NCBI RefSeq assembly: GCF_000010165.1
Contig: NC_012491.1
Span: 5,320,001-5,384,000 of the forward strand
Direction of reading: 5' to 3'
Origin: Brevibacillus brevis NBRC 100599
GTDB lineage: Bacteria > Bacillota > Bacilli > Brevibacillales > Brevibacillaceae
DNA length: 64,000 bases
The translations under genes and the position numbers were made by a program. Under the pieces are notes generated by a model. It was not told the DNA's origin, ran no database searches, and was given only the letters and a program-made list of their open reading frames with translations. Below, piece by piece: positions 53,792 through 61,731 of the stretch. Numbering within the stretch: position 1 is the stretch's first letter; each line of letters begins with the position of its first letter.

Positions 53792-54015
53792 AGCATCACT
53801 TCTCCACTGCGGATCGCCTCGAGCATCGCCGTTTTCATTTCTTGCATGCTCTCTTCGCGAGGTAGTTTGATAAAGGAAGCAAGGTACTCCATGTCAGGAA
53901 GCAAAAAGTCGAGGATCGTCAGTACGGCCCGATTATCCCCTAACTGTGCTTTTTGGAGGGTCAAGCTGAACGAGTCAGCTTCTCGGCCAATTGGCGCAAA
54001 TATTTGTTTTTGCAT
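53788..54015 (-). CDS. RsoA/YvrHa-like HTH_16 protein, sigma co-factor
   Basis: 75 residues from an ATG 8 bases after AAGGAG. The pattern L-x-x-AQ-x-GD-x-x-A-x-x-x-ILDFL-x-PDMEYLA-x-FI, then a Met/Glu-rich helix ending LEAIRSG, fits the HTH_16 domain that stands in for sigma region 2 in two-part factors such as RsoA. It overlaps the region-4 gene by 55 bases, a strong sign of joint function. The assignment is by pattern and not by alignment. Confidence 0.65.
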   Translation of the reverse strand: MQKQIFAPIGREADSFSLTLQKAQLGDNRAVLTILDFLLPDMEYLASFIKLPREESMQEMKTAMLEAIRSGEVML

Positions 54016-54299
54016 TTACTCACTCCTTGTCTGGTCATATTCAGTTTTTGGGCTACCTGTTCTTCTGTCATTCCTTGAATAACGACATGCTTGATAATGA
54101 TCCGGGCTTTTTCTGGGAGCTGCATCAACACCTCCTGAACATACAGGTCGGACAGATTGTCTTCGATCGTTTCCGTTCCCCGCATCCCTTCTTTAATCAC
54201 CGTCTCCCTGCACAAACGCTTCTTGGCGGCGTATTGCAATCGCCAAGCAATCCTCTTGAGCACCTTTCTGCAATGCTCTTTTAACTGCTCATCTGTCAT
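53961..54299 (-). CDS. sigma region-4-like protein (Xpf/SigO-like)
   Basis: 112 residues from the ATG at 54299, preceded by AAGGTGA. A frame to 54377 is excluded because its ATG lies between the -35 and -10 of the promoter. The C-terminal half is a sigma region 4 (LPEKARIIIKHVVIQGMTEEQ, then KLNMTRQGVSKCKNKYL). The N-terminal 55 residues are basic and helical; no region 2 is visible. PBSX uses Xpf, a sigma-like factor, for its late genes. Here the missing region 2 may be supplied by the overlapping gene. Confidence 0.78.
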   Translation of the reverse strand: MTDEQLKEHCRKVLKRIAWRLQYAAKKRLCRETVIKEGMRGTETIEDNLSDLYVQEVLMQLPEKARIIIKHVVIQGMTEEQVAQKLNMTRQGVSKCKNKYLRQLAEKLTRSA

Positions 54300-54367
54300 A
54301 TGCTTCACCTTCTGTCTTTTTCGAACATCCAACCGAAAATAGGAACACTCGTTCTCTTTGTAGTACA

Positions 54368-54396
54368 AGTATCTCATACTATGGTAATAAGTTCAA
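54368..54396 (-). promoter_or_regulatory. promoter of the split sigma operon
   Basis: Minus strand TTGAAC (54396-54391), 17 bases, GATACT (54373-54368). Transcription would start near 54361, ahead of the ATG at 54299. Confidence 0.6.
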
Positions 54397-54472
54397 GTTC
54401 TTTCTACCAGATTTTTGGAGATGATTTCTCCGATTAAACTTCTGCATAAATTCTAAATAAAACGTCAAAAAA

Positions 54473-54495
54473 CACGATCCCCAGTGGAGATCGTG
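54473..54495 (-). terminator. hairpin terminator
   Basis: Minus strand CACGATCTCC pairs with GGGGATCGTG (one G-U), then TTTTTTGACG. It insulates the sigma operon from genes to the right. 54500-54612 shows no gene. Confidence 0.8.
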
Positions 54496-54612
54496 CCTGT
54501 GTAGAAGTATGAAATTATCCTTACACAACGGATGTTCCCACTCGATAAAAGTACAAAATTCCCATACTTTTCGAGCTTTATCTGTCCATCACACAAAAGA
54601 CATGATAAAAAT

Positions 54613-54664
54613 AAAAAAGCAAGCTCCTCTCTCATTCACAACAGAAGAGCTAGCCTGCTTTTTT
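54613..54664. terminator. terminator of the DinB gene
   Basis: AAAAAAGCA-AGCTC pairs imperfectly with GAGCTAGCCTGCTTTTTT, with A- and T-runs at both ends. It lies 16 bases past the dinB stop. Confidence 0.7.
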
Positions 54665-54679
54665 ATCTTTCGCACTTTT

Positions 54680-55156
54680 TTAATCCCAAATATTCGGTCG
54701 TTCAACGCCCATCGTTCTCATATAATCCAGCAGTTGACCGGTATGTACCGACTCATGATAGGCGATTCGGAGCAACATGTCTCCAAGTGTGCGGACATAG
54801 CCTACATCGGATCGATCAATGCGGATACTCTCCAAATCGCTCTTGGACAACCCTCTGACGAAGCGGAGAAACTCTTCTCGATATGGCTTCGCAAAGGCCA
54901 AATCTTCTTCTACGGTCGAAAACTCTTTGGTTTCATACGGATTGGGGATGTCAGACAGGGCAGCGCTTCCCCGTTGGATCAAAATCTGGTGATACAAAAA
55001 CTCACCCTCCATGACATGACGAATCATTTCTCCGCACGTGAACGCTTTATCGTCAGGCTTCCAGTTCAGCATATCTGTAGGGATTGCCTTCCACACCTTG
55101 ATGCTTCTACGTCTTACTTCCTCAAAGTTTAAGATTAAGAGATCATTTTCGTTCAT
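54680..55156 (-). CDS. DinB family four-helix protein
   Basis: 158 residues from the ATG at 55156 (GGAGGG upstream); longer frames would run into the neighbouring gene. MIRHVMEGEFLYHQIL and RIAYHESVHTGQLLDYMR hold the three His of the DinB metal site. The superfamily includes thiol transferases and damage-inducible proteins; the reaction here is unknown. It follows tag by 28 bases, so one transcript is likely. Confidence 0.85.
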   Translation of the reverse strand: MNENDLLILNFEEVRRRSIKVWKAIPTDMLNWKPDDKAFTCGEMIRHVMEGEFLYHQILIQRGSAALSDIPNPYETKEFSTVEEDLAFAKPYREEFLRFVRGLSKSDLESIRIDRSDVGYVRTLGDMLLRIAYHESVHTGQLLDYMRTMGVERPNIWD

Positions 55157-55184
55157 GCCATTCTTCCCTCCCCGTAAGCTCGTC

Positions 55185-55742
55185 CTAATTTTTTTGATAG
55201 AGATCACAAGTCGCTACGTGATCATTGACCATGCCGACTGCTTGCATAAAAGCGTAGCAAATGGTTGAACCGACAAAAGTAAAACCGCGCTTTTTCAAGT
55301 CCTTGCTCATTTTGTCGCTGATTTCGGTTGAAGCAGGCACATCCTTCATTTCCTGAAAATGATTATGAATCGGCTTCCCGCCTACAAACGACCAAAGATA
55401 GCTGCTAAAAGACCCAAACTCCTCCACAACCCGCAAATAGGCGTGGGCGTTCTTCACGACGCCGCGAATCTTCAGCCTGTTTCGAACGATGCCTTCGTCT
55501 GTCAGCAATTGTTCGATTTTGGCTTCATCGTATTGAACGATTTTCTCCGCTTCAAAGTTATCAAACGCTCTTCGATAATTTTCCCGCTTCTTCAGGATCG
55601 TGTACCAGCTCAGTCCGGCCTGTGCGCCTTCCAAATTCAAATATTCAAAAAGCAACCGATCCTCATAGACAGGAACTCCCCACTCGTGATCGTGATAATC
55701 CATATAAATAGGGTCCTGATTCACCCAGCCGCACCGATTCAT
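55185..55742 (-). CDS. tag: DNA-3-methyladenine glycosylase I
   Basis: 185 residues from the ATG at 55742, 10 bases after GGAGGAGG. CGWVNQDPIYMDYHDHEWGVP opens the fold, and HVATC near the end completes the Cys/His zinc site of Tag. GGAQAGLSWYTILKKRENYR-type wording (here EGAQAGLSWYTILKKRENYR) is diagnostic. It removes 3-methyladenine from alkylated DNA. Likely cotranscribed with the DinB gene. Confidence 0.95.
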   Translation of the reverse strand: MNRCGWVNQDPIYMDYHDHEWGVPVYEDRLLFEYLNLEGAQAGLSWYTILKKRENYRRAFDNFEAEKIVQYDEAKIEQLLTDEGIVRNRLKIRGVVKNAHAYLRVVEEFGSFSSYLWSFVGGKPIHNHFQEMKDVPASTEISDKMSKDLKKRGFTFVGSTICYAFMQAVGMVNDHVATCDLYQKN

Positions 55743-55835
55743 GAAAAGAAACCTCCTCCACCAAATACGAACATATATTCCTATATAAAGAATATACAAT
55801 CATTGGGTATTTTGCAAGTTTTTCTTCACAAAAAA

Positions 55836-55857
55836 AGACCTCATCAATCCGAGGTCT
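55836..55857 (-). terminator. terminator of the map gene
   Basis: Minus strand AGACCTC pairs with GAGGTCT around 8 bases, then TTTTTTTGTG. Confidence 0.88.
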
Positions 55858-55865
55858 CTCTGCAA

Positions 55866-56609
55866 TCAAGCAGTTAAAATAATTGGCTTCCCCTTCGTTA
55901 CAACGATGGTGTGCTCGTATTGCGCTACATAACTCTTATCAGGCGTAATGAGCGCCCAACCGTCCCTGCCATCATCCACATATTCCGTCCCCGTTGATAT
56001 GAATGTTTCTATTGCCAACACGAGACCTTCTGTGAGCAAGCGTCTTTCCTTTTTGTCATAGTAATTCAAAATGTAAGCAGGCTCTTCATGCAAGCTTTTG
56101 CCGATGCCATGGCCCGTAAGGTTTTTGACGACTGTAAAGCCCTTTTTCCTTGCCTCCTGGTGAACAATGCGACCAATTTGGCTTAGCTTTGATCCCGCCT
56201 TTGCTGCATCCAATGCCTTGTACAGCGACTCCTCTGCGCATTCGCATAAGGATTGCTTCTCAGGCTCACCTTCCCCTACCACGATTGAAGCACCTGTATC
56301 GGCAAAATAACCACCCAGCTCCGCCGAGACATCAATATTGATGATATCGCCATTTTGCAGAACTGTATCATCCGGGATGCCATGCGCGACAATGTGATTG
56401 ACACTGATGCATGTATGCCCTGGAAAATCATACGTAATATTCGGTGCAGATCGCGCTCCGTACTTTGCCAAGATCTCTCCGCCAATCCGGTCGAGTTCTT
56501 TTGTTGTCACGCCCGCCCGCACTGCTTTGAGCATCGTCTCCCGTGCTTCCGCCACAATGCTACCAATCCGCTTCAAACAAATCAAATCATGTTCATTTTG
56601 AATCGACAT
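55866..56609 (-). CDS. map: type I methionine aminopeptidase
   Basis: 247 residues. The five metal ligands are readable: Asp in INIDVSAEL and ADTGAS, His in TGHGIGKSLHE, Glu in AIETFIS and Glu in AQYEHTIVV. HIVAHGIPDD carries the substrate-side His. It removes the initiator Met from new proteins. Context is not the ribosomal operon, so this is probably a second, stand-alone copy like B. subtilis YflG. GGAGGGCAACAT precedes the ATG. Confidence 0.94.
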   Translation of the reverse strand: MSIQNEHDLICLKRIGSIVAEARETMLKAVRAGVTTKELDRIGGEILAKYGARSAPNITYDFPGHTCISVNHIVAHGIPDDTVLQNGDIINIDVSAELGGYFADTGASIVVGEGEPEKQSLCECAEESLYKALDAAKAGSKLSQIGRIVHQEARKKGFTVVKNLTGHGIGKSLHEEPAYILNYYDKKERRLLTEGLVLAIETFISTGTEYVDDGRDGWALITPDKSYVAQYEHTIVVTKGKPIILTA

Positions 56610-56725
56610 ATGTTGCCCTCCTGTCTACGAATGTAATGATTCCTCTACATTGGAACATTTTTCATTGCCAATCGCAACCTGTTGAAAAAACAAAGAACCC
56701 CAGAAGCACCCTCCGCGGCCCTTAA

Positions 56726-57061
56726 CTAGCTTCCCCCCAGTCTCTCTACCAACAACCAAACAACATTCGAAATGAGCAAAGACTGTCCGATTCCAAAACT
56801 GAATCCTGTGAAAAAACGCAGCTTGTTATTGCTTGTTCGCCACTTCCACTGTTGGGTAAAGCCATCAATCAGCATGGGCAATAAAAGCAGTCCAATCAAA
56901 TAGTAAGAGGTCACGATATGCATTCCTGCAAAAACAGGCGCCGGCAGGTATCCAACTAGGATCGATACACATCTGGCACATAGGGGCATTTTCTTACCAC
57001 CGATAGAAAAGCAACGATCTGCTCGTCGATGACAGGGAATCCACTGCGTATTGATCTTCAT
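56726..57061 (-). CDS. DUF2085 membrane protein
   Basis: 111 residues from the ATG at 57061, which overlaps the stop of the upstream gene (ATGA). CHRRADRCFSIGGKKMPLCARC is the Cys-rich DUF2085 head (two C-x-x-C-like pairs plus His). Three membrane segments follow. Function unknown; a metal or redox role is suggested only by the cysteines. Paired with the Cys-rich gene upstream. Confidence 0.82.
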   Translation of the reverse strand: MKINTQWIPCHRRADRCFSIGGKKMPLCARCVSILVGYLPAPVFAGMHIVTSYYLIGLLLLPMLIDGFTQQWKWRTSNNKLRFFTGFSFGIGQSLLISNVVWLLVERLGGS

Positions 57062-57318
57062 CAGCTCCCACAATCTGGCTTGCAATCGCAATCTGGTGTA
57101 CCACAATCCGGACAATCAACGGGAAGATGGCTGCAATCTGGCAAACCATTTTTACGCTTTTTCCGGTTTGTCGAATAATAGAGGATCATGCTAATGAAAA
57201 CGAGAAGACCAAGTATGAGCAAGACTCCTCCTGTAACATAATCCCCTTGATACAGAAATACGCCTCCCGCAATCCATGTGATCATGCAAAGCGTTAATCC
57301 AACAAAAAACAGATACAC
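57061..57318 (-). CDS. small membrane protein with Cys-rich tail
   Basis: 85 residues. Two membrane helices (FFVGLTLCMITWIAGGVFLY and GGVLLILGLLVFISMILYY) precede a basic stretch and a tail with seven Cys (CSHL, CPDCGTPDCDCKPDC). The spacing hints at metal binding. No family recognised. Translationally coupled to the DUF2085 gene. Confidence 0.75.
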   Translation of the reverse strand: MYLFFVGLTLCMITWIAGGVFLYQGDYVTGGVLLILGLLVFISMILYYSTNRKKRKNGLPDCSHLPVDCPDCGTPDCDCKPDCGS

Positions 57319-57469
57319 CCTCTCCCTTCCTTTCTTTCTACGAGAAAGAGTATCTGCAGTTTCAACTGTGCGTTACGTCCGGGCGTGAAGTCATCGACCC
57401 GGCCGATTTGTTATAGCGTCCACATATTTATACCGCTCTGTACGTGCGGATGTAAGCCGAAAAAACACA

Positions 57470-57550
57470 TCCCTTCTCTTTATTTGAAATTACTTTCGTA
57501 TTTGTCTCACTTGAGTAAGACCAATACTAAGCTTCAAAAAAGAGAAGGGA
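57470..57550. repeat. long imperfect hairpin
   Basis: CCCTTCTCTTT (57471-57481) pairs exactly with AAAGAGAAGGG (57539-57549). TTGAA/TTCAA and GTATT-GTCT/AGAC-AATAC pair inside. The 263-base gap 57319-57581 has no gene. The hairpin could end transcription from either side. Confidence 0.6.
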
Positions 57551-57581
57551 ATAGTGGGAAGATGAGAAGAACGTTTCTATT

Positions 57582-58589
57582 CTAAGCGTTTCGTTTTCTC
57601 CGCAGTTGATAATAGGTCACAGCCAGTGCAAGCGCCAAAACCGTCCCCTTAATAATATCGTACGCGTAATACGGCAGATTGAGCATCGTCATGCCGTTGA
57701 GCAGCACCCCGATCAGGATCGCTCCCACAAATGTACCAAAAACGTTTGGCTTCCCTGCCCCGAAAACGGAGAAGCCTACAAAAGCAGCCGCTACTGCATC
57801 CATCAGCATGGAGCCGCCGCTACTCACCTGCCCGGTACCGATCCGCGCTGCCAAGAGCATCCCGCCCAAGCCCGCAAAAAGAGCAGAAAGCACATAAGCC
57901 AAGGTACGATAGCGATTCACAGGAATCCCCGACAGACGGGCTGCTTCCAAATTACCACCTGTCATGTACAGCATCCGCCCCTGTCTCGTATAGGTCAGGT
58001 ACACATGCGTAATTGCGACAAGTAAAAACGTCAGGATAACCGGAACAGGAACGGAGAGAATTTCTCCTTGGCCCAGCCACAGGAACCATTCCTGAAATTT
58101 TCCCGGAGCCTGTGAGCCGTCCTGCATCGGCATGTTTGCATAGATCGAGTAACCTTGGGAATACGTCATATGAAGGCCGTTGACGATGTAGAGCATCGCC
58201 AGAGTAGCCAGCAAATCAGGAATGCGGATTTTTACGACCAGGAAAGCGTTGACCAGCCCGACGAGCAAGCTGAGTACAATCGGAACAACCAAAGTCGTGA
58301 AGACTCCTTGTTCGTACCAAACCATCATCGAAGCAGAAACGACCGTGGTCAATGAAACCGTCGATCCTACAGACAAATCAAAGCCTCCGACAATCAGCGA
58401 GAACGTAACGCCTATCGCGACAAATGTCACAATCGAGATGGAGCGAAGAATGTCCGTCAGGTTGTCGTACGTGAAGAAATATGGGTTGGTCAGACTGAAT
58501 AACAACATGACAATGACGATGACTGCAACCGTTCCGTATTTGTAAACAAAATCAAACAAGCTAAACTTTTTATTTGCCACGTTACTCAC
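57582..58589 (-). CDS. RbsC-type ABC transporter permease
   Basis: 335 residues with about ten membrane segments (BPD_transp_2). GGFDLSVGS and AARIGTGQVSSGGSMLMDAVAAAFVG in part are typical of ribose/AI-2/MTR-type permeases. It overlaps the ATPase gene by 8 bases. As last gene of the importer operon it forms the channel. Substrate is judged from the S-box control upstream, not from this protein. Confidence 0.9.
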   Translation of the reverse strand: MSNVANKKFSLFDFVYKYGTVAVIVIVMLLFSLTNPYFFTYDNLTDILRSISIVTFVAIGVTFSLIVGGFDLSVGSTVSLTTVVSASMMVWYEQGVFTTLVVPIVLSLLVGLVNAFLVVKIRIPDLLATLAMLYIVNGLHMTYSQGYSIYANMPMQDGSQAPGKFQEWFLWLGQGEILSVPVPVILTFLLVAITHVYLTYTRQGRMLYMTGGNLEAARLSGIPVNRYRTLAYVLSALFAGLGGMLLAARIGTGQVSSGGSMLMDAVAAAFVGFSVFGAGKPNVFGTFVGAILIGVLLNGMTMLNLPYYAYDIIKGTVLALALAVTYYQLRRKRNA

Positions 58590-60072
58590 CTCCGCTTGCG
58601 TAGTACATAATCAGCTCTTGTGTTGCTTCCTCGCGACTCAATTCCTTCACGATCTTGCCCTCGAACATGACGAGAATCCGGTCTGCGATCCCGATAACTT
58701 CCTGAAACTCACAGGAGAAATACAGGACGCCCTTTTTCTGCTCGGCAAGATTTCCGATCAGGCGGTAAATATCACTTTTCGCGCCGATATCCACTCCTTT
58801 TGTCGGCTCGTCAAACATAAAGAGGTGAGCGTTTGTATCCAGCCATTTGCCGATGGCGACTTTTTGCTGGTTTCCGCCGCTGAGAAAACCGACCAGCTGC
58901 TTGATATCGGCTGTTTTTACCCCAAGACGCTGCACGAGCTCTCTTGCGTTAGCCGCTTCCGCCCCTTTTTTGATAAAACCGAGCCAGGACTTCTTTTTCA
59001 ACGAGGCGACAGACAGGTTGTTCTGCACGGACTCCTCTACGAAAATCCCTTCTTTGCGCCTTTCCTCCGGGACGAGAACGATTCCGGCATCGACAGCGTC
59101 TTTTGGCGAGCGCAGTTGGATACGTGTTCCATGCAAGCGAACAGCTCCAGCCTTTGCCTCATCTGCGCCGAAGAGCAATCGGGCGAGCTCAGTCTTCCCT
59201 GCCCCAACCAGACCGACGACACCCACGATTTCTCCCTCGCGAACCCGCAAGTCGACACCGTGTACCTTGCCGCCAGCCACACCTGACGCCTCAAAAATCG
59301 TTTCGCCAATCGGCACTGCAAGCTTCGGGAACTCCTCGTCGAAGCTTTTGCCCAGCATGTTCGCGATCACTTCGTCCATACTGGTCTTCGCCGTCTCTGT
59401 GGTCACAACATGCTGTCCATCGCGCATGATAGTGATCCGATCACAGATTTCAAAGATTTCTGGCAGGCGATGGGAGATATAAATGATCCCGACTCCAGCT
59501 TTTTTCAACTGCGCAATGATTTGAAACAGCCGTTCGCTCTCCTTCGTGCTCAACGGCGCTGTCGGTTCATCGAAAATGACGTATTTTGCCTTTTGAACGG
59601 TCGCCCGTGCAATCAAAATCAATTGCTTTTCCGACAGCGTACATTCTTCGACGAGCATCCTCACTGGAATGGAAAAGCCGAAGTTTTTTAAAATCTGCTC
59701 CGTTTCGTTGTACAAGCTCTGCCAGTTGATCAGCCCCTTGGTTTTCGCCTGGACGAGCTGGTCCGCCAGTATGTTTTCGGCGACACTCAAATTCGGGATC
59801 AGGGCGGTGTCCACTTCCTGATATACACATTGAATGCCCTGTGCTTTGGCGTCCTGCGGAGATTGAATCGACACGGCCTGTCCATCGATGGTGATCGTAC
59901 CGCCATCTGCCTGATACGCTCCCGTGAGGATTTTCATCAGGGTACTCTTTCCCGCACCATTCGCTCCGAGCAGTGCGTGAACCTCTCCTGCGCGCACCTC
60001 AAAATCGACGGATCGCAGGGCAGGAACCCCAGAAAACTGCTTCGCCATCCCTTTCATCTGCAATGTGGACAT
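58582..60072 (-). CDS. RbsA-type tandem ATPase of the importer
   Basis: 496 residues, two ABC domains in one chain. The first has GANGAGKSTL and a signature of CTLSEKQLI. The second has GLVGAGKTELAR, LSGGNQQKVAIGKWL and FDEPTKGVDIG. As in RbsA, the second half has the standard LSGGNQQK signature. It powers uptake with the permease and binding protein. A terminator-like hairpin separates it from the binding protein gene. Confidence 0.92.
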   Translation of the reverse strand: MSTLQMKGMAKQFSGVPALRSVDFEVRAGEVHALLGANGAGKSTLMKILTGAYQADGGTITIDGQAVSIQSPQDAKAQGIQCVYQEVDTALIPNLSVAENILADQLVQAKTKGLINWQSLYNETEQILKNFGFSIPVRMLVEECTLSEKQLILIARATVQKAKYVIFDEPTAPLSTKESERLFQIIAQLKKAGVGIIYISHRLPEIFEICDRITIMRDGQHVVTTETAKTSMDEVIANMLGKSFDEEFPKLAVPIGETIFEASGVAGGKVHGVDLRVREGEIVGVVGLVGAGKTELARLLFGADEAKAGAVRLHGTRIQLRSPKDAVDAGIVLVPEERRKEGIFVEESVQNNLSVASLKKKSWLGFIKKGAEAANARELVQRLGVKTADIKQLVGFLSGGNQQKVAIGKWLDTNAHLFMFDEPTKGVDIGAKSDIYRLIGNLAEQKKGVLYFSCEFQEVIGIADRILVMFEGKIVKELSREEATQELIMYYASGGE

Positions 60073-60121
60073 GTTTCACACCTCCTGTTAACCTGCGTGT
60101 TCCCACCTCTATAAGGAAAAA

Positions 60122-60149
60122 TCCCGTTGGCGGATACAGCTCAACGGGA
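60122..60149 (-). terminator. intergenic attenuator between binding protein and ATPase genes
   Basis: Minus strand TCCCGTTG pairs exactly with CAACGGGA around 12 bases, followed by TTTTTCC. It likely trims expression of the ATPase and permease relative to the binding protein. Confidence 0.85.
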
Positions 60150-60165
60150 AAAGCCAATTTGGTTC

Positions 60166-61188
60166 TTACTTGCCCCACTCTTGTACGTATTGGGACAGGT
60201 CGCCCATCGTTACTTTTTTATCCTTCGGCAGGTCTTCTTGTTTCACCAGCACTGGGTTTAGCTTCACGTTGTCTGGCACTTGCTCGCCTTTGATCTTTTG
60301 GAACACGGTTTGGGCATGGATGCGTCCGATATTGGATGGGTCTACCGCTGCCGTCGCTGCCCACGGAGAGTTTTCCGCCTGGATCATTTGCAAATCCTCA
60401 TCGCTTAAATCGATGGAGTATACTTTGATTTCCGTACGTCCTGCTTGTTGGATGGCACGTGTCGCCCCTTTGGCAAATTCATCCCAAGCCGCCCATACTG
60501 CTGTGATGTCGCCTTTATTCGGATACTTTTTCAAGATCGCTTCCATCTGCGTTTGTGTATCGAGAGCCGTATTGTTGGTAGCAGAACCGAATGCCGCAAT
60601 TTCTTTCAAGTCCGGGTATTTCTTCTGGAAAGCTTCGTACGTCACTTGGCGTTTTTCCATTGGCGCAAAGCCAGCTACCCAAACTTTTACGATGTTGCCT
60701 TTGCCGTTTGTATCTGCCGCCAGCTTTTCCAAGCTCAGCTCTGCCAACTTGTTGTCATCCTGCGCCACAACTGGCACACCCGGAATGTTGATGTCTGTAT
60801 CAAACAGGACAACCGGAATTTTTTTATCCACGGCCTTTTGCGTGCCCTGCTGCAACGCTTCTGCCGTACCATGATCGATCAGAATGCCATCAAACCTTTG
60901 GTTCACAGCCGCATCGAGGTTGGACGCCATTTTTGCCAGATCAGTATCTGCGTTGAATACGGTCAACTCGCCCCCGTTTTTCTCCACCTCTTTCTTCACG
61001 CCATTGATATATTGAGCGGAGAACGTCCCTACGTTTTGGCGCATGATCAGTGCGATTCTCTTTGCCTTCTCTCCCGAAGCACCGCCGTTTGTACTGCCTG
61101 TTCCCGTTGTTGCCCCGCTGCCGCATGCCGTCACGAGAACAGAAGCTGCCAAAACAAGTGATGTGATCAGACCGAGTTTCTTTTTCAT
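60166..61188 (-). CDS. periplasmic-type sugar-binding lipoprotein (Peripla_BP_4), S-box controlled
   Basis: 340 residues. The lipobox is LVTACG, with a Gly/Thr/Ser linker. The domain (RIALIMRQNVGTFSAQYINGVKKEVEKNG in part, VVLFDTDINIPGVP, AVWAAWDEFAKGATRAIQ) is a ribose-binding-type fold. GGGGGAAC lies ahead of the ATG. Its 5' leader is more than 500 bases long and begins with a SAM riboswitch, so expression should rise when S-adenosylmethionine falls. This points to a methionine-salvage substrate such as 5-methylthioribose rather than a common sugar. The binding-pocket residues cannot settle it. Confidence 0.88.
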   Translation of the reverse strand: MKKKLGLITSLVLAASVLVTACGSGATTGTGSTNGGASGEKAKRIALIMRQNVGTFSAQYINGVKKEVEKNGGELTVFNADTDLAKMASNLDAAVNQRFDGILIDHGTAEALQQGTQKAVDKKIPVVLFDTDINIPGVPVVAQDDNKLAELSLEKLAADTNGKGNIVKVWVAGFAPMEKRQVTYEAFQKKYPDLKEIAAFGSATNNTALDTQTQMEAILKKYPNKGDITAVWAAWDEFAKGATRAIQQAGRTEIKVYSIDLSDEDLQMIQAENSPWAATAAVDPSNIGRIHAQTVFQKIKGEQVPDNVKLNPVLVKQEDLPKDKKVTMGDLSQYVQEWGK

Positions 61189-61306
61189 TTTGATGTTCCC
61201 CCTTTTTTCTTTTTAAAACAGATAACAATGATGAAATTTTTTTGTTTCCCCTCAATCAATTGAAGCTTCTTTTGACTTCACTTTCAAAAAGGAATAAAAC
61301 TTCGTA

Positions 61307-61504
61307 GAAGAAGCGCATTTCCAGTCCAAGCGCCTCTGGAGCCCATCTCAGCTTCGGAATAAATGGCGGGGAATTTCAGCTTCACTTATGAAATCCTTCC
61401 TGAACCTTCTGCGTTTGAAGCTCTCCCGCCATTTCTTCCGAAGCGGACAGTCTTCACTCACAGCGGGGCGGAGGCCGAAGCGTAGACTGGAAATGCGCTT
61501 CTTC
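61307..61504. repeat. nested inverted-repeat element within the S-box leader
   Basis: Outer arms GAAGAAGCGCATTTCCAGT (61307-61325) and exact complement (61486-61504). Inner arms CTTCGGAATAAATGGCGGG (61352-61370) and complement (61425-61443), one mismatch. Architecture and length resemble 13487-13696, though the sequences differ. It lies between the riboswitch terminator and the binding protein gene. No gene seen. Confidence 0.7.
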
Positions 61505-61520
61505 CCCACGACAGCTACGC

Positions 61521-61692
61521 AAAAAATCCTCTTTCACAGAGAAAGAGGACAAAAATCGACAAGATTCTCGCCTCTTATCTGTCAGGTATTCTACCTGTTG
61601 GAGTTAGCACCTTGGCTCGAAAGAACGCATTCTCTCGTGCTAGGTTGCCGGGCTTCATAGGGCCATTCCCTCAGCCTTCTCTTGATAAGAGT
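61521..61692 (-). promoter_or_regulatory. SAM-I (S-box) riboswitch with terminator
   Basis: On the minus strand: P1 CTCTTATC (61691-61684), then AAGAGAAGGCTGAGGGAAT, CTATGAAGCCCGGCAACC, and GGTGCTAACTCCAAC with a GGTA/TACC helix. The P1 partner GATAAGAG is at 61579-61572. These are the hallmarks of the S-box. A terminator TCCTCTTTC/GAAAGAGGA with T6 (61549-61521) follows. The 3' P1 strand can also pair with the terminator's 5' arm, giving the usual switch. Transcription stops when SAM is bound. Confidence 0.95.
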
Positions 61693-61731
61693 AGTTTCTA
61701 TTTTCAAAACGTTTGTATAAGTATATACAGA

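Noticed and set aside
54300..54377. N-terminal extension of the sigma region-4 protein
   Set aside because: Its ATG lies between the -35 and -10 hexamers and has no ribosome site.
39550..54396. Complete prophage
   Set aside because: No integrase, terminase, portal, capsid or attachment-site repeats were found around the tail genes.
60170..61161. Two long plus-strand frames antisense to the binding protein gene
   Set aside because: Both mirror the lipoprotein gene and lack start signals.
61388..61660. 90-codon plus-strand frame
   Set aside because: It runs through the inverted-repeat element and the S-box aptamer, whose RNA structure explains the sequence.
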